Below, one piece after another: positions 46,737 to 57,900 of a stretch of DNA of 60,594 nt. The position numbers and the translations under genes were made by a program. Below the pieces are notes generated by a model. That model was not told the DNA's origin. It did not search any database and saw nothing but the letters and a program-made list of their open reading frames with translations. The stretch comes from Singulisphaera sp. GP187 (lineage in GTDB: Bacteria; Planctomycetota; Planctomycetia; Gemmatales; Gemmataceae), in contig CAMBMH010000004.1 of the NCBI GenBank assembly GCA_945868575.1, positions 1 through 60,594 on the forward strand, given 5' to 3'. The first letter of the stretch is position 1, and the number at the start of each line of letters is the position of its first letter.

Positions 46737-48547
46737 CCGGGGGGCGTTTGTGCCCCCGTAGTGTCTTCCCGTTGGGCGCGTGTCTCGGGCTTGAGGCCCG
46801 CGATACGCCGCCGAAGCTCGGCCAGATCGCTGGGTTGAGCCCGTTGCCAGGCTTTATCGGCAAGAGCGCCATAGCGGTTCATCTCATCCGTTCGTCCCTG
46901 ACGCCGACATAGCTCCTCGAGCCCAACGGCTCCCACCACCGATCCGGGATCATGGGCAACCGCTTCGAGGAACGCCTCTTCGGCGACGGCGGTCTTGCCC
47001 GTTGCCATGGCACAGAGTCCCCAGCGTTCCATCAGGGTGGCTCCCAATCCCCATGAATGATGGGAAAAATCGTCCTTCGTTTTTTGAACCGTTCGCCCAA
47101 TCAATTCCAGGCCCGGGATACTGTCGCCCTGAACGCAATAGAGCCACCCTTGCATTTCATTGAGCCATAGCGATAACTTTGTGTCCTTGGGGTTGGAGGC
47201 GACGGCCTGGCGCAGGGCCTCGACCTCGGCAAGGGCATCCTCAAAGCGCCCCTGTTCCAAAGCAAGCCACGCCCCTGCATAAGCGGCCATATTCTTGTCT
47301 TTTTTCCTGAGTTCCGCGACTAGCTTTGTGGCCAGATCAAAATCCCTTGAAACAAGCGCAAAACGGACCCATGGGAGAAAATGTTCGTATTTTGCCTTGC
47401 GGGCATCTTCCATGATGACTCTGGCCTCGGCGAAGCGTCCATCATGGGTTAGCGAGATAAAAAGTATCTCCAAATGGTGGGAGTATTGATGGTCATCCTT
47501 GGGCTCAACCCCGACATTTTTGTGATACTCCTTTTGAAGTTCCACCGCCCGGCTTGAACGGTCGCCCGTCTTGTCCCAGCGACCGATCCTGGTCGCCAGA
47601 TGGGCCTGCATATGAAATGCGTGGGGAAGCCCAGGCGACGACTCGATGTAGCCATTGGCATAGGGCATGCCCAAGGCGGGACGGCGAATCTGCTCGTAAA
47701 AATGGGTCAGTTCATGGTTGGCCCCAGGGTGAACGGGGTTGATGCGCAGAATCGCATGATAAAAGGGAGCGGTGGACTTGTTGCCTCCGAATAGGGCGAA
47801 GTTTCCCGCAAGCTGCCCGCGCATCCACCATGCTTCCTGATCGGACGGAAATTCGGCGATCAATTCGTCCAAAGTGGCAATTGCGACCTTTTTCCGAGCA
47901 TCCTGGTCGCCTACTCCCGCTTCCATGCCTTTTTCCTGAAGGAGGGCGCGGATAAGCGCTTTTTCCTTGGGGCTGGCTTTGTCGAGCGCTTCCTTGGCTT
48001 TGGTCAGGGCCTTGTTGGCCTGGGCATTTTTGCCCCAGTGATGAAACGCTCGCGCCAATCCCCACCAGATGATGGGACAATCCGGTTCCAGTTTCGCGGC
48101 GGTCTCCATCGATCGGGCCGCCTCCATCCAGACATAGGAATACAGATACCCCAGTCCTTGATTGAAAAGCTTTTGCGTTTCCGGGTTCTTGCAGGAAATC
48201 GGATATTCGTAAAGACAAAGACCGGGCCAGTATTTTGCCGGGGCAAGTTCGCAAAGCTCAAGTTTGGACTGTTTTGATTCCTTGGCCCCTTTTTCTTTTT
48301 TAGCAGGCTCTTCTTTGGCGGGCTTTTCTTTGGCGGTTTGGGTAATACCCCCGGGAACATCGGTTTGGGTGGCGATTGCTCCAGGACGGTTACGCCTTGG
48401 AGGTGCACCCTCGGACGCTGGGGCCGCCACAAAGATCAAAAATAGGGTCGAACAAAGGGAGAACACTCCCAAGTAGGATTTCCAGGCAGTTTTGCCCCAA
48501 AATTGCAGCAAAAATTGCGCCAAAAATTGTGATTGGTGCTTTCTCAT
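46730..48547 (-). CDS. secreted TPR-repeat protein
   Basis: 605 residues from ATG 48547; the frame stays open to 48664 but the added stretch is not signal-like. A signal peptide (about 20-50) precedes a Lys/Glu-rich linker, then about twelve TPR-like helical pairs: KLFNQGLGYLYSYVWMEAARSMETAAKLEPDCPIIWWGLARAFHH begins the series, and AMATGKTAVAEEAFLEAVAHDPGSVVGAVGLEELCRRQGR ends it. It resembles planctomycete/myxobacterial secreted TPR proteins with unknown roles. Divergent from the third copper monooxygenase gene, so the two may be regulated together. It ends inside the bidirectional hairpin downstream of pckA. Confidence 0.85.
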   Translation of the reverse strand: MRKHQSQFLAQFLLQFWGKTAWKSYLGVFSLCSTLFLIFVAAPASEGAPPRRNRPGAIATQTDVPGGITQTAKEKPAKEEPAKKEKGAKESKQSKLELCELAPAKYWPGLCLYEYPISCKNPETQKLFNQGLGYLYSYVWMEAARSMETAAKLEPDCPIIWWGLARAFHHWGKNAQANKALTKAKEALDKASPKEKALIRALLQEKGMEAGVGDQDARKKVAIATLDELIAEFPSDQEAWWMRGQLAGNFALFGGNKSTAPFYHAILRINPVHPGANHELTHFYEQIRRPALGMPYANGYIESSPGLPHAFHMQAHLATRIGRWDKTGDRSSRAVELQKEYHKNVGVEPKDDHQYSHHLEILFISLTHDGRFAEARVIMEDARKAKYEHFLPWVRFALVSRDFDLATKLVAELRKKDKNMAAYAGAWLALEQGRFEDALAEVEALRQAVASNPKDTKLSLWLNEMQGWLYCVQGDSIPGLELIGRTVQKTKDDFSHHSWGLGATLMERWGLCAMATGKTAVAEEAFLEAVAHDPGSVVGAVGLEELCRRQGRTDEMNRYGALADKAWQRAQPSDLAELRRRIAGLKPETRAQREDTTGAQTPPGE

Positions 48548-48724
48548 TGTGTCGCTGCCTGGTTTATGCGAATATCCCATCCACGCTGTCGCGATAAGTC
48601 CCTTGGCGGTTGGGCGGAAAACCATGTTGGGAATCGAATTGGGAAAAATCGGGCGGGTCTTCATTAAGTCTTTATCTTAACAAGTAATAATAGAGTTGGT
48701 GCAGACCATTTTTGAAGAAATCCA

Positions 48725-50251
48725 ATGGATTTACGGAGTTCTGATCCAATGACCGGCAATTTGTTCAGCATGGCGTTGGCGATCCTGACAGTTTTTGAAC
48801 ATTCCAACGGTTTGGCTCCAATCAATGAGCCCCCAACCTGGTCCCGTGATGTGGCCCCGATCCTCTACAAACATTGCGTTTCCTGCCACCGGCCCGGCGA
48901 AGTCGGGCCTTTCAGCCTGATCAGCTACAACGACTCCAAAAAGCGGGCCAAGTTTATCAATGAACTGGTCTCCACCAACCGAATGCCCCCATGGAAACCC
49001 GAATTGGGCCATGGGTCCTTCCAGGACGAGATGCGCTTGAGCGACAAGGAAAAAGAAACCCTTTCCCAATGGGTTAACGGGGGAACTCCGGAAGGTAACG
49101 CTAAAGATATCCCGAAACTTCCTGCAAAGACAAGCGGATGGAAATTGGGCGAGCCAGATATGGTTATTACTATGCCAAAGCCCTTCGATATCCCAAACGA
49201 AGGCAATGATATCTATCAGTGCTTTGTTATCCCTCTCAATCTGAACAAAGACGAGGGCGTAATCGCAGTGGATTTCCAGCCGGGCAACAAAAAGGTTGTT
49301 CACCACGCGATCATGTTTCTGGACCATAATGGCCAGGCTCGCCGCAAAGCTGACCCGAAGACGGGTAGCTATGCAAGTTTTGGGGGCCCGGGATACATCC
49401 CGACCGGTAGTATCGGCGCATGGGCACCTGGTGCGCGTCCCGCATTCCTTCCGGAGGGAACGGCACGCTTTTTGAAAAAGGGCTCCGATCTGGTCCTCCA
49501 GGTTCACTATCACCCCTCGGGGAAAGCGGAAACCGACCAGAGCAAGTTGGGGATCTATTTCGCGAAAAAACCACCCGAGCACTTTGTGGGTGCGGTCGCG
49601 CTTCGGAGTCGCGCCCTTGTCATTCCCGCTGGGGATGCCAAATACACCGTGGAGACCAAAACTGTCCCGCTACCGGTCGATGCGACCGCTTTGGGGATCT
49701 TTCCCCACATGCACTACATAGGCAGGGAAATCAAAGTCGACGCCAAGCTCCCCGATGGCAAGGAAATCCCTCTGATTTGGATCCGGGATTGGGACTTTAA
49801 TTGGCAGGGAGCCTATAACTACAAGAAACCTATCGAGCTTCCCAAAGGAACGGTTCTCAAACTCCGCGCCACCTACGACAACTCCACCGCCAATCCAAGA
49901 AACCCCTCAAATCCTCCCAGGGAAGTCACCTGGGGAGAACAGACCACTGACGAAATGTGTCTTTGTGGCGTGCAGGTGATCACAAAAAGCAGGGATGACA
50001 TGAAGCAAATCATGCGCATGCCCGGGGGCATCATCGGCCTGATCCTAGGCGGTGGTGGCGTTCCAGAAACACCCGAAGAGATTGCCGAAAACACGAAAAA
50101 CCGTGGCAAAAGAATGGTCGAAACCTTGTTGGGTGAGTTTGACATGGACGGGGATGGTTTGATTTCAAAGGAGGAACTCAAACGATTCCCTCCCGAGAAT
50201 CGTGACCGTGCGGTGCTCTTTTTGAGGGTCATGGGCAAGATGAAGGACTAG
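48725..50251 (+). CDS. cytochrome c / copper type II monooxygenase protein with C-terminal EF-hand
   Basis: 508 residues. No redoxin domain; a short hydrophobic N-terminus (about 10-30) is probably a signal sequence, with ATG 48749 as an alternative start. The heme motif CVSCH (51-55) and RMPPWKP follow, then the copper domain with His193-His194 (VVHHA), VHYH (261/263), PHMH (328/330) and Met411 in TTDEM, so all PHM copper ligand positions are present. At the C-terminus DMDGDGLISKEE (473-484) is a canonical EF-hand calcium loop. It is the third member of the family in this window and the only one with an EF-hand. Terminator follows at 50288. Confidence 0.88.
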   Translation: MDLRSSDPMTGNLFSMALAILTVFEHSNGLAPINEPPTWSRDVAPILYKHCVSCHRPGEVGPFSLISYNDSKKRAKFINELVSTNRMPPWKPELGHGSFQDEMRLSDKEKETLSQWVNGGTPEGNAKDIPKLPAKTSGWKLGEPDMVITMPKPFDIPNEGNDIYQCFVIPLNLNKDEGVIAVDFQPGNKKVVHHAIMFLDHNGQARRKADPKTGSYASFGGPGYIPTGSIGAWAPGARPAFLPEGTARFLKKGSDLVLQVHYHPSGKAETDQSKLGIYFAKKPPEHFVGAVALRSRALVIPAGDAKYTVETKTVPLPVDATALGIFPHMHYIGREIKVDAKLPDGKEIPLIWIRDWDFNWQGAYNYKKPIELPKGTVLKLRATYDNSTANPRNPSNPPREVTWGEQTTDEMCLCGVQVITKSRDDMKQIMRMPGGIIGLILGGGGVPETPEEIAENTKNRGKRMVETLLGEFDMDGDGLISKEELKRFPPENRDRAVLFLRVMGKMKD

Positions 50252-50287
50252 GTCACCAACAACGGAACCTCTCAGGCACATACTCCG

Positions 50288-50330
50288 GGGCCCAATCCGA
50301 TCATTGAAAGGATTGGGCCCTAACCTTTTT
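50288..50330 (+). terminator. intrinsic terminator after the third monooxygenase gene
   Basis: An 11-bp perfect stem GGGCCCAATCC/GGATTGGGCCC (50288-50298 with 50310-50320), an 11-nt loop and a TAACC-TTTTT tail. It lies 37 nt after the stop codon and before the phosphoketolase gene. Confidence 0.85.
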
Positions 50331-50412
50331 CCGGATGATGTGCCCAGGGTCCGGAATCGACGCCTAAAATTCTTTTTCGATCTGAAAATACCAATTTGAA
50401 GTATGGTGCTCG

Positions 50413-52791
50413 ATGATCAGGGAACTCGGTCCCGAATTGCTTGGAAAAATGGACGCCTATTGGAGGGCGGCAAATTACCTTTCGGTTGGACAGATTTATC
50501 TTTTGGAAAATCCACTACTCCGGGACAAACTCAAGCGCGAACACATCAAACCCCGACTGCTAGGCCACTGGGGAACATCACCTGGCCTGAATTTTCTTTA
50601 TGTACACCTGAACCGGGTCATAAATCAAAATAACCTGAATATGCTTTTTATCACCGGTCCAGGCCACGGCGGCCCATCGCTGGTTGCACATGCCTGGCTC
50701 GAAGGGACCTACAGCGAGGTTTATCCGAACATTTCACAGGATGAGGAGGGGATGCGAAAACTGTTCAAACAGTTCAGTTTTCCCGGAGGCATCCCCAGTC
50801 ATGTCGCCCCTGAAACTCCGGGGTCGATCCATGAAGGGGGCGAACTGGGCTATTCGCTCTCACACGCCTTCGGCGCCGCTTTCGACAACCCTGATCTGAT
50901 TGTCGCTTGTGTCGTTGGCGATGGGGAAGCGGAGACCGGGCCCCTGGCAACTGGTTGGCATGGCAACAAATTCCTCAACCCGAACCGGGACGGGTGTGTC
51001 CTCCCCATATTGCACCTTAATGGGTATAAAATCGCCAACCCCTGCTTTCTTGCCCGCATACCGAAAGACGAACTGCAAAAGCTTTTCGAGGGGTATGGGT
51101 ACAAACCCTACTTTGTCGAAGGACACGACCCCGAAAAAGTTCACCATGAACTTGCCCATGCCCTGGACAACGCGCTTGACGATATCCAACGCATCCAAGC
51201 CGAAGCCCGAACCGCAACCGGTTCAGACAAGACTGTCCTGCGGCCGACATGGCCGATGATCATTTTCCGCACACCCAAAGGGTGGACTTGCCCTGCGAAC
51301 ATTGATGGCAAAAAGTGCGAGGACTATTGGCGCAGCCACCAGGTCCCGATGGGCGATATGGACAAACCGGGCCATGTGGAGATCCTTGAAAACTGGATGA
51401 AGAGTTACCGACCCGAAGAACTCTTTGATTCCAACGGATCGCTGAAACCCGAATTGGCCCAGCTTGCACCCAAAGGCGAGCGGAGAATGAGCGCCAATCC
51501 CCATACAAACGGGGGAACTTTGCTTCGGGATTTGCGTTTGCCCGATTTCCGAAACTATGCCGTCAATGTCCACGCGCCTGGAACCGTTTCCGCCGAAGCG
51601 ACCCGGGTCCAGGGGACCTATCTGCGCGATGTAATGAAACTCAATCTGGAAAGCAAAAACTTCCGTGTATTCAGTCCCGATGAGAACAACTCCAACCGAT
51701 GGCAGGATATTCTCGAGGTGACCAACCGCTGTCTTGTGGCGGACATTTATCCGGAAGACGACCACCTCTCTCCTGATGGCCGGGTGATGGAAGTCCTTTC
51801 GGAACACCAGTGCCAGGGGTGGCTTGAGGGGTATCTGCTGACCGGACGCCACGGCTTTTTCAGTTGCTATGAGGCGTTTATCCACATCATCGATTCGATG
51901 TTTAACCAGCACGCCAAATGGCTCAAGGTTTGCAACGGTATCCCCTGGCGCAGGCCGATTGCCTCGCTCAATTACCTTCTTTCCTCTCATGTGTGGCGCC
52001 AGGACCATAACGGATTCAGCCACCAGGACCCAGGCTTTATCGACCATGTCGTCAACAAAAAGGCCGAAGTCATCCGCGTCTATCTACCTCCTGATGCCAA
52101 TACACTTTTGTCGGTGACAGAACACTGTCTTAAAAGTCGCAATTATGTCAATGTGATTGTCGCGGGAAAACAACAGGCTCCCCAATGGCTAACCATGGAT
52201 CAGGCGGTCAAACATTGCGCGGCGGGTATCGGAATTTGGGAATGGGCGTCCAATGACAGGGGATCAGAGCCCGATGTGGTCATGGCATGTTGTGGCGATG
52301 TCCCAACCCTGGAAACAATCGCGGCGGTCGAGCTTTTGCGAAAGTTCCTACCGGAATTGAAGGTCCGGGTGATCAATGTCGTCAACCTCATGAAGCTTCA
52401 ACCACAAAGCGAACATCCCCATGGTCTAAGTGACAAGGATTTCGATTCCCTTTTCACGCTCGATAAGCCCGTGGTTTTTGCGTATCACGGCTATCCGGTA
52501 TTGATTCACCGGCTGACCTATCGGCGCGCGAATCACAAAAATCTCCATGTGCGCGGCTACAAGGAAGAGGGGACGACAACGACCCCGTTTGACATGTGTG
52601 TTCTCAACGATCTTGACCGTTATCATCTTGTCTGTGATGTGCTGGACCGTGTACCCGGTTTGGATTCAAGAGGGGCCTATGCGAGACAGACCATGTGGGA
52701 CAAACGGACCGAGCACAAGGAGTACATAGGAAGGATGGGCGAGGACATGCCCGAGATTCGAAACTGGCGTTGGCAAGGAAACGGGGCCTAG
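50413..52791 (+). CDS. xfp: phosphoketolase (xylulose-5-P/fructose-6-P type)
   Basis: 792 residues, the usual length. A thiamine-diphosphate enzyme that splits xylulose 5-P or fructose 6-P to acetyl-P and a shorter sugar phosphate. Family stretches: [82 protein letters not shown] (the ThDP and Mg site), the [13 protein letters not shown] segment, and the C-terminal [17 protein letters not shown] block. Acetyl-P could be turned to acetyl-CoA or acetate with ATP gain; the acetate kinase or phosphotransacetylase is not nearby. Single gene between a terminator and the TetR operon. Confidence 0.95.
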   Translation: MIRELGPELLGKMDAYWRAANYLSVGQIYLLENPLLRDKLKREHIKPRLLGHWGTSPGLNFLYVHLNRVINQNNLNMLFITGPGHGGPSLVAHAWLEGTYSEVYPNISQDEEGMRKLFKQFSFPGGIPSHVAPETPGSIHEGGELGYSLSHAFGAAFDNPDLIVACVVGDGEAETGPLATGWHGNKFLNPNRDGCVLPILHLNGYKIANPCFLARIPKDELQKLFEGYGYKPYFVEGHDPEKVHHELAHALDNALDDIQRIQAEARTATGSDKTVLRPTWPMIIFRTPKGWTCPANIDGKKCEDYWRSHQVPMGDMDKPGHVEILENWMKSYRPEELFDSNGSLKPELAQLAPKGERRMSANPHTNGGTLLRDLRLPDFRNYAVNVHAPGTVSAEATRVQGTYLRDVMKLNLESKNFRVFSPDENNSNRWQDILEVTNRCLVADIYPEDDHLSPDGRVMEVLSEHQCQGWLEGYLLTGRHGFFSCYEAFIHIIDSMFNQHAKWLKVCNGIPWRRPIASLNYLLSSHVWRQDHNGFSHQDPGFIDHVVNKKAEVIRVYLPPDANTLLSVTEHCLKSRNYVNVIVAGKQQAPQWLTMDQAVKHCAAGIGIWEWASNDRGSEPDVVMACCGDVPTLETIAAVELLRKFLPELKVRVINVVNLMKLQPQSEHPHGLSDKDFDSLFTLDKPVVFAYHGYPVLIHRLTYRRANHKNLHVRGYKEEGTTTTPFDMCVLNDLDRYHLVCDVLDRVPGLDSRGAYARQTMWDKRTEHKEYIGRMGEDMPEIRNWRWQGNGA

Positions 52792-52851
52792 TCCCGGACA
52801 AAACTTTCCCAAGCCGCCCAATTTCAAATAATATAGACCTAAAAGAACAAC

Positions 52852-52882
52852 TTGACATTTTTCGACGAATCGTCAAAATAAT
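52852..52882 (+). promoter_or_regulatory. probable promoter with TetR operator
   Basis: TTGACA (52852-52857) and AATAAT (52877-52882) lie 19 nt apart. Between them GACGA-A-TCGTC (52864-52874) is a perfect palindrome with further T/A symmetry outside. It sits immediately upstream of the TetR gene, so self-repression of the efflux operon is likely. The -10 box is so near the ATG at 52886 that the mRNA may be leaderless; no ribosome site is seen. Confidence 0.45.
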
Positions 52883-52885
52883 GGC

Positions 52886-53620
52886 ATGAGTACTTCAGAT
52901 CGAAAACAGCGAGAGATTCACCAAAGGGAGGAAATGCTCCTGAATCTCGCGCGGACGATGCTGATCGATGAGGGGTTTACCGGGTTGACCCTGGAGCGTC
53001 TGGCGGACGCCTCGGAATATTCCAAAGGGACTATTTACCAACATTTTTCGGCCAAGGAAGACCTGATCGCCGCCCTGGCGAACCAGAGCGCTGCGGTCCG
53101 CTTTTCGCTGCACAAAAGGGCTAGCCTGTTCCCTGGGAAAACCCGGGAAAAAATCGTGGCCCTGATCGTTGCCGATGAACTTTTCAGTCTGCTCCATCCA
53201 CATCATTTCCGATCCGAATTGGTCATACGCATGGCCAACCTGCAAACCCGCGCCTCCTCCTCCCGAATGGAGAAGATGCAGGATATTGAAGGACACACCG
53301 TCGAGTTGGTTTTGGGAATTGTCAACGAGGCTTTTGTGGATGGCAATCTTTCGCCAGCGCCGTGGTGTACACCCGAAATCATCACATTTGGACTCTTCTC
53401 GCTGGTCGTGGGCAGCCAATTGGGACATCTCAATTTTTGCGACATGATCCAAAGGCTGGGGATCACCCAATCCAACCCCGCCATCAGGCAAAATGTGGAA
53501 ACCTACCTGGATGGTTTGGGTTGGAAACCATTACGGTCTCAATGGGACTATGACCTGACCGCCCAAAGGGTTCGCAAGGAGGTATTTGCGGATGATTTCC
53601 AGCGACTCGGCAATCCCTGA
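52886..53620 (+). CDS. TetR-family transcriptional regulator
   Basis: 244 residues. The N-terminal helix-turn-helix (about 12-60) reads MLLNLARTMLIDEGFTGLTLERLADASEYSKGTIYQHFSAKEDLIAALA, typical of TetR. The C-terminal ligand domain (about 75-225) is helical with a Cys and His-bearing stretch and no recognisable ligand. It precedes an adaptor and RND permease, and probably represses them until an inducer binds, as AcrR does. A palindrome lies just upstream. Its 3' end overlaps the adaptor ORF by 29 nt. Confidence 0.9.
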   Translation: MSTSDRKQREIHQREEMLLNLARTMLIDEGFTGLTLERLADASEYSKGTIYQHFSAKEDLIAALANQSAAVRFSLHKRASLFPGKTREKIVALIVADELFSLLHPHHFRSELVIRMANLQTRASSSRMEKMQDIEGHTVELVLGIVNEAFVDGNLSPAPWCTPEIITFGLFSLVVGSQLGHLNFCDMIQRLGITQSNPAIRQNVETYLDGLGWKPLRSQWDYDLTAQRVRKEVFADDFQRLGNP

Positions 53621-54863
53621 TAAACCCTCTTCTTTTGTATCGAATTTGACATCCCGTGGAAAAACCACAAAAGGGGTGCTTATCGTCATTTGTTTTGTTC
53701 CCTTGATCCTTTTAGGACGCTATTTCTTCGCCCAATTGGCCGAATCCCACAAAGTCAAAATCGGACCACCCGAGCCCATCTCGGTCCGGGTCGACGCCAT
53801 CCGTGAGGAAGTGGTTTACCCAGGTATTTTCTACAGCGCGGTCGTCAAGGAACTGCGAAAAGCCGATCTCTCCTTTCGCGTCGCCGGGACCGTCGATTTC
53901 CTTCACCAGGTCCCGGGACCCGGAGGCGACTTAAGAGAGATCCACGAAGGGGACAAACTCGAAAAGGGTCAAATCCTTGCCCGGCTCGATCCCGCCGACT
54001 ACCAGAGGGACCTTGCCGGCTCCAAAGAGAAACTCGCCGCCGCCGAAGCCCGCTTAAAACAATCCGAATCGGAAAGTGATTTGGCAAAAATCGATTATGA
54101 CCGAATCACCCGGCTTGTGGCCCGCGCATCGGCGGCCACATCGGATCTCGATTCCCAACGGGCAAAGCTTCAAAGCTCAAACGCCGCCGTAACGGTCGTC
54201 AAGCGCGAAATCGAAGCGGCAAGGATTTCGCTCCAGCAGGCCCAGGCCAACCTCCAGTATTGCACACTTGCCTCGCCCTTTGATGGGGCGGTGATTTCAG
54301 CCCGATCCGTTGATAAATTTCAACAAGTTACCGCCAATCAACGCGCCTTTCAGGTATTGGATTTATCTAGCGTGGTGATCGCTTTTTCCGTTCCCGATAT
54401 ACTTGTTGGCAAATTGACATTCGGACAAAAAATCGAAGTCACAAGCGAAGCCCTACCCGGAAAGCGTTTTGATGGCGTCATTCACAAAATCGCGTCCAGC
54501 GCCGACCCCCAAAACCGGTCCTATCCGATTGAGGTCCGAATTGACAAACCCGGAGGACTCCGCCCGGGGATGATCGCTTCCGCCCATTTCCGCAGGGAGG
54601 AAAAGGCATTCCTGGTGCCTATGACCGCTGTCGCACCCCGTGTATCCGATCAGGCAACCACCGTTTTCCTTGTTACCAAGGTCGATGGGAAGCTTTTAGC
54701 TCAGCAAATCCCCGTAGGCGTAGTGGATGTTCTTGACAACAAGCTTGCCATCCGGATCGGGCCCCCCGACCCGAAATGGGGCGGATTGAAGGTGGGGGAC
54801 CAGATTGTGGGCACAGGCGTGCATCGGCTCCATGATGGTGATCTTGTGCGGATCGCCGAATAA
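53592..54863 (+). CDS. RND efflux periplasmic adaptor (membrane fusion protein)
   Basis: 423 residues from ATG 53592, which has AAGGAGG at 53577-53583 inside the TetR gene; the frame extends to a TTG at 53586. A membrane anchor (about 25-45) precedes the lipoyl/helical hairpin: DLSFRVAGTVDFLHQ, EGDKLEKGQILARLDPADYQRDL, then a long coiled hairpin (about 142-215) and LQYCTLASPFDGAVISARSVDKFQQV. A barrel domain (about 250-330) and a C-terminal membrane-proximal domain follow. Not lipid-modified, unlike the adaptor at 15.9 kb. It should work with the permease 64 nt downstream; no outer-membrane factor is encoded here. Confidence 0.92.
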   Translation: MISSDSAIPDKPSSFVSNLTSRGKTTKGVLIVICFVPLILLGRYFFAQLAESHKVKIGPPEPISVRVDAIREEVVYPGIFYSAVVKELRKADLSFRVAGTVDFLHQVPGPGGDLREIHEGDKLEKGQILARLDPADYQRDLAGSKEKLAAAEARLKQSESESDLAKIDYDRITRLVARASAATSDLDSQRAKLQSSNAAVTVVKREIEAARISLQQAQANLQYCTLASPFDGAVISARSVDKFQQVTANQRAFQVLDLSSVVIAFSVPDILVGKLTFGQKIEVTSEALPGKRFDGVIHKIASSADPQNRSYPIEVRIDKPGGLRPGMIASAHFRREEKAFLVPMTAVAPRVSDQATTVFLVTKVDGKLLAQQIPVGVVDVLDNKLAIRIGPPDPKWGGLKVGDQIVGTGVHRLHDGDLVRIAE

Positions 54864-54927
54864 CGATGCCTACTCCGTTTCTTTGAGGTGGTAAATAGCC
54901 ATTTTTTCGGATGGCCAAAAGGGGCAA

Positions 54928-57900
54928 ATGGGGATCATGACTGTTTCGCAATATTTCGTATACAAACGCCCGATCGCCTGGACCCTGCTCCTGTTTACCA
55001 TGGTGGGCGGTTTTGCGGCCTACCGGACCATGCCCCAGCGACAGGATCCCGTGATCCAGATCCGTAGCGGCGTCGTTTCGACACCCTATCCCGGCGCCGA
55101 CCCCATCGAAGTCGAACAGGAAGTCAGTCGCAAGATCGAAAAGAAACTGTCGGAAAACCCGGCGGTGGAACATGTCCGCTCGGACAATCGACAGGGAATG
55201 TCTGTTGTGTTTGTCGATCTTTATGACACGACAAAAGAAGCCGAAGGGATCTGGCAGGATCTCGATAACAAGCTCAGTTCGATGAACGATTTGCCCACCA
55301 TGAATGGAACCATGGTCCGGCCAGTGCTCAACAAGGATTTCGGTGACACGGTCGCGGTGATGCTCACCCTTACCAGTCCGCCTGTAAGCGATTTCGAGGT
55401 GGAAAGTCGTGCCAAAGTGGTCGGCGCGAGGTTAAAAGAGGCCCGGGCAGGTCGACCCGAAGGACTTCGGGACCGCCGCTACAGTGCCATTCTCATCCAC
55501 CCCACGACCGTCTCTCCCGAACTGACCCATCGCCTGGGCCAGTCACTCATGGAAAATCTTAGCCAAAAAGGGATCGTTGAAGACCCTGTAAGCATTGACC
55601 TATTGGGCGCGGCGGCCGTCGATTTTCGACTTAAATCCGGGTTTGATGCACCAGCCCTTTTGAGTGGATTGGAACTCTGGAAAAACACCAATCTCGCCAT
55701 GGGCTCGGGACATCCTGATGTATGGCCCGGGGTCATTGTCGGAGACCTGGACACCCTGAAAGATGAGCTCCGGAAAAAGTGCCAGGACGAACCAGGTGGC
55801 GTCGCCCGCTATAGCTATGAGGAACTTCACCGTTTCGCGGACACGATCCAGGATCGCTTGCGCCAATCCACCAAGGTGGGCAAGGTCGAACAGTTGGGCG
55901 TTTTGGACGAGCGTATTTATCTCTATTATAGCAATCGTCGTTTGGGCGCGTTTGGCCTGGATTTCCAGGCCATTGCGAAAAAACTCGACCAAAGGAATAT
56001 CAACCAGCCAGGCGGCACCGTCGAATTGCCCCAGCAAAACCTGACGATCAAGACAAGCGGCAAACTGAGCGGCACGGCCGATTCGAGCAATCTGGTGGTT
56101 GATGTCCGGTATGGGGCTCCGATTTATTTGCGCGATCTGGTCGAAATCGTCCGGGGATATGAGGATCCACCACGGGTTCTAAATTTTCGGACTCTCAAAT
56201 ATCCCCAAAATCACCCTCCTACCGCTCCTGAAACCTTTGAAAACTATCCCACCAAAACCGATGACCATGGCCCGACAACCGTTTTTGATCCGGACCAAAC
56301 CCAAAAGCTCTGGACCACCCGGGCCATCACCTTGGCCATACGCCAGGTCAAAGGCACCCAAATCGCCGATTTTAGCCAGGACATCAATTCCACCCTCGAA
56401 TCCCTCAAAGGGATTTTGCCGGAAGATCTCCGCATCGAGCGCACAACCGACGAACCCGAACGGGTCTATTCCAAAATCCATGAATTCAACGAGTGCCTTT
56501 TTGAGGCGGTTATCATCGTGGTGATTGTCTCCCTCCTTTTCATGGAGTGGCGAAGCGCGTTGATCATTGCGCTCTCGATCCCGATCACCCTGGCGATGAC
56601 TTTTGGTTTTTGCGCGATTTTGGGTGTCGATCTGCAACAGATCTCAATTGCCGCGCTCATCATCGCTTTGGGACTTCTGGTGGATGATCCGGTGGTGGCC
56701 GGGGATGCGATCAACCGGGAATTGGCCAATGGTGTTCCCCGGGATGTTGCCGCATGGCTTGGTCCCCAGAAGCTATCCCGGGCCATCCTTTACGCCACCG
56801 TGACAAACTGTGCAGCATTTTTGCCTTTGTTGGTGGTAAGTGGCGGGGTCGGGGAATTCATCTGGTCGCTGCCGGTGGTGGTCACCGCCTCCCTGGTCGC
56901 GAGCCGTCTGGTTTCGATGACATTTATTCCCCTTTTAGGATACTATTTGCTTAAAGGACAAAAAGGATTTGAGGCGGGCCTGGCGGATGGGACCAGAGGG
57001 TCGCGATTTGCCAGAATGTACAACGGGTTTTCCGAAATGTGCATGGACTATAAATGGGCCTCAATGACCGTTTGCATCCTTGCCCTGGTTGCGGGCGGGA
57101 GCCTCCTTCCCCTGATTGGAACCAACCTCTTTCCAAAGGATCTCCACACCGCCTTCACCGTTAACCTCTACCTTCCCGAGGGTTCTTCCCTTCGGGAAAC
57201 CAAAGCCGAGGCAATGGCCGCAATCGATGCCATCGACCGGATCGTTGGACCAGAGGTTGAAGCCTACACAACTTTCGTCGGTGCGGGTGGTCCCAGGTTC
57301 TGGCTATCGATCATCCCTGAACAGCCCGCGACAAATTATGCCCAGATCATGGTTCATACCCGCGTGAAAAAAAGAACTTATGCCATAGCAGAGGGATTGA
57401 AGCGGGTACTTCCACCAAAATTGTCCGTTAGTCGTGTTCATGTTCAAACCCTTGAATCGGGCCCTCCAATCGGAATTCCTGTCCAACTTCGCATCCTCGG
57501 ACAAGATGTGGTGACCATCCGTCGTTTGGGCGAACAACTCAAAGGCTTCATGCGCGAATATCCCGGCGCCCTCAGCATTCAGGATGATTGGGGTCCGGAA
57601 TATATGCGGATCGGCCTTCGCGTCGATCCCGAGCGGGCCAATGTGATCGGCGTTACAAACCAGGATGTCGCCAGTGTGGTCAGCGCCGCCCTCTCGGGAG
57701 CGACAGCCACAACCATCCGTGAGAGAGATCGCCTGATCCCTGTGAATTTCCGGCTGCGTCCTGATGAGCGGGGCCAGATCGAAGAAATCAAGACGATGAC
57801 CGTTGCCAGTTCCCAGACAGGTGCACGGGTTCCCCTCGAACAAATCGCCTCGCTTGTTCCCGAATTTGTATCTCCAAAAATCTCCCGTCGCGACAACGAA

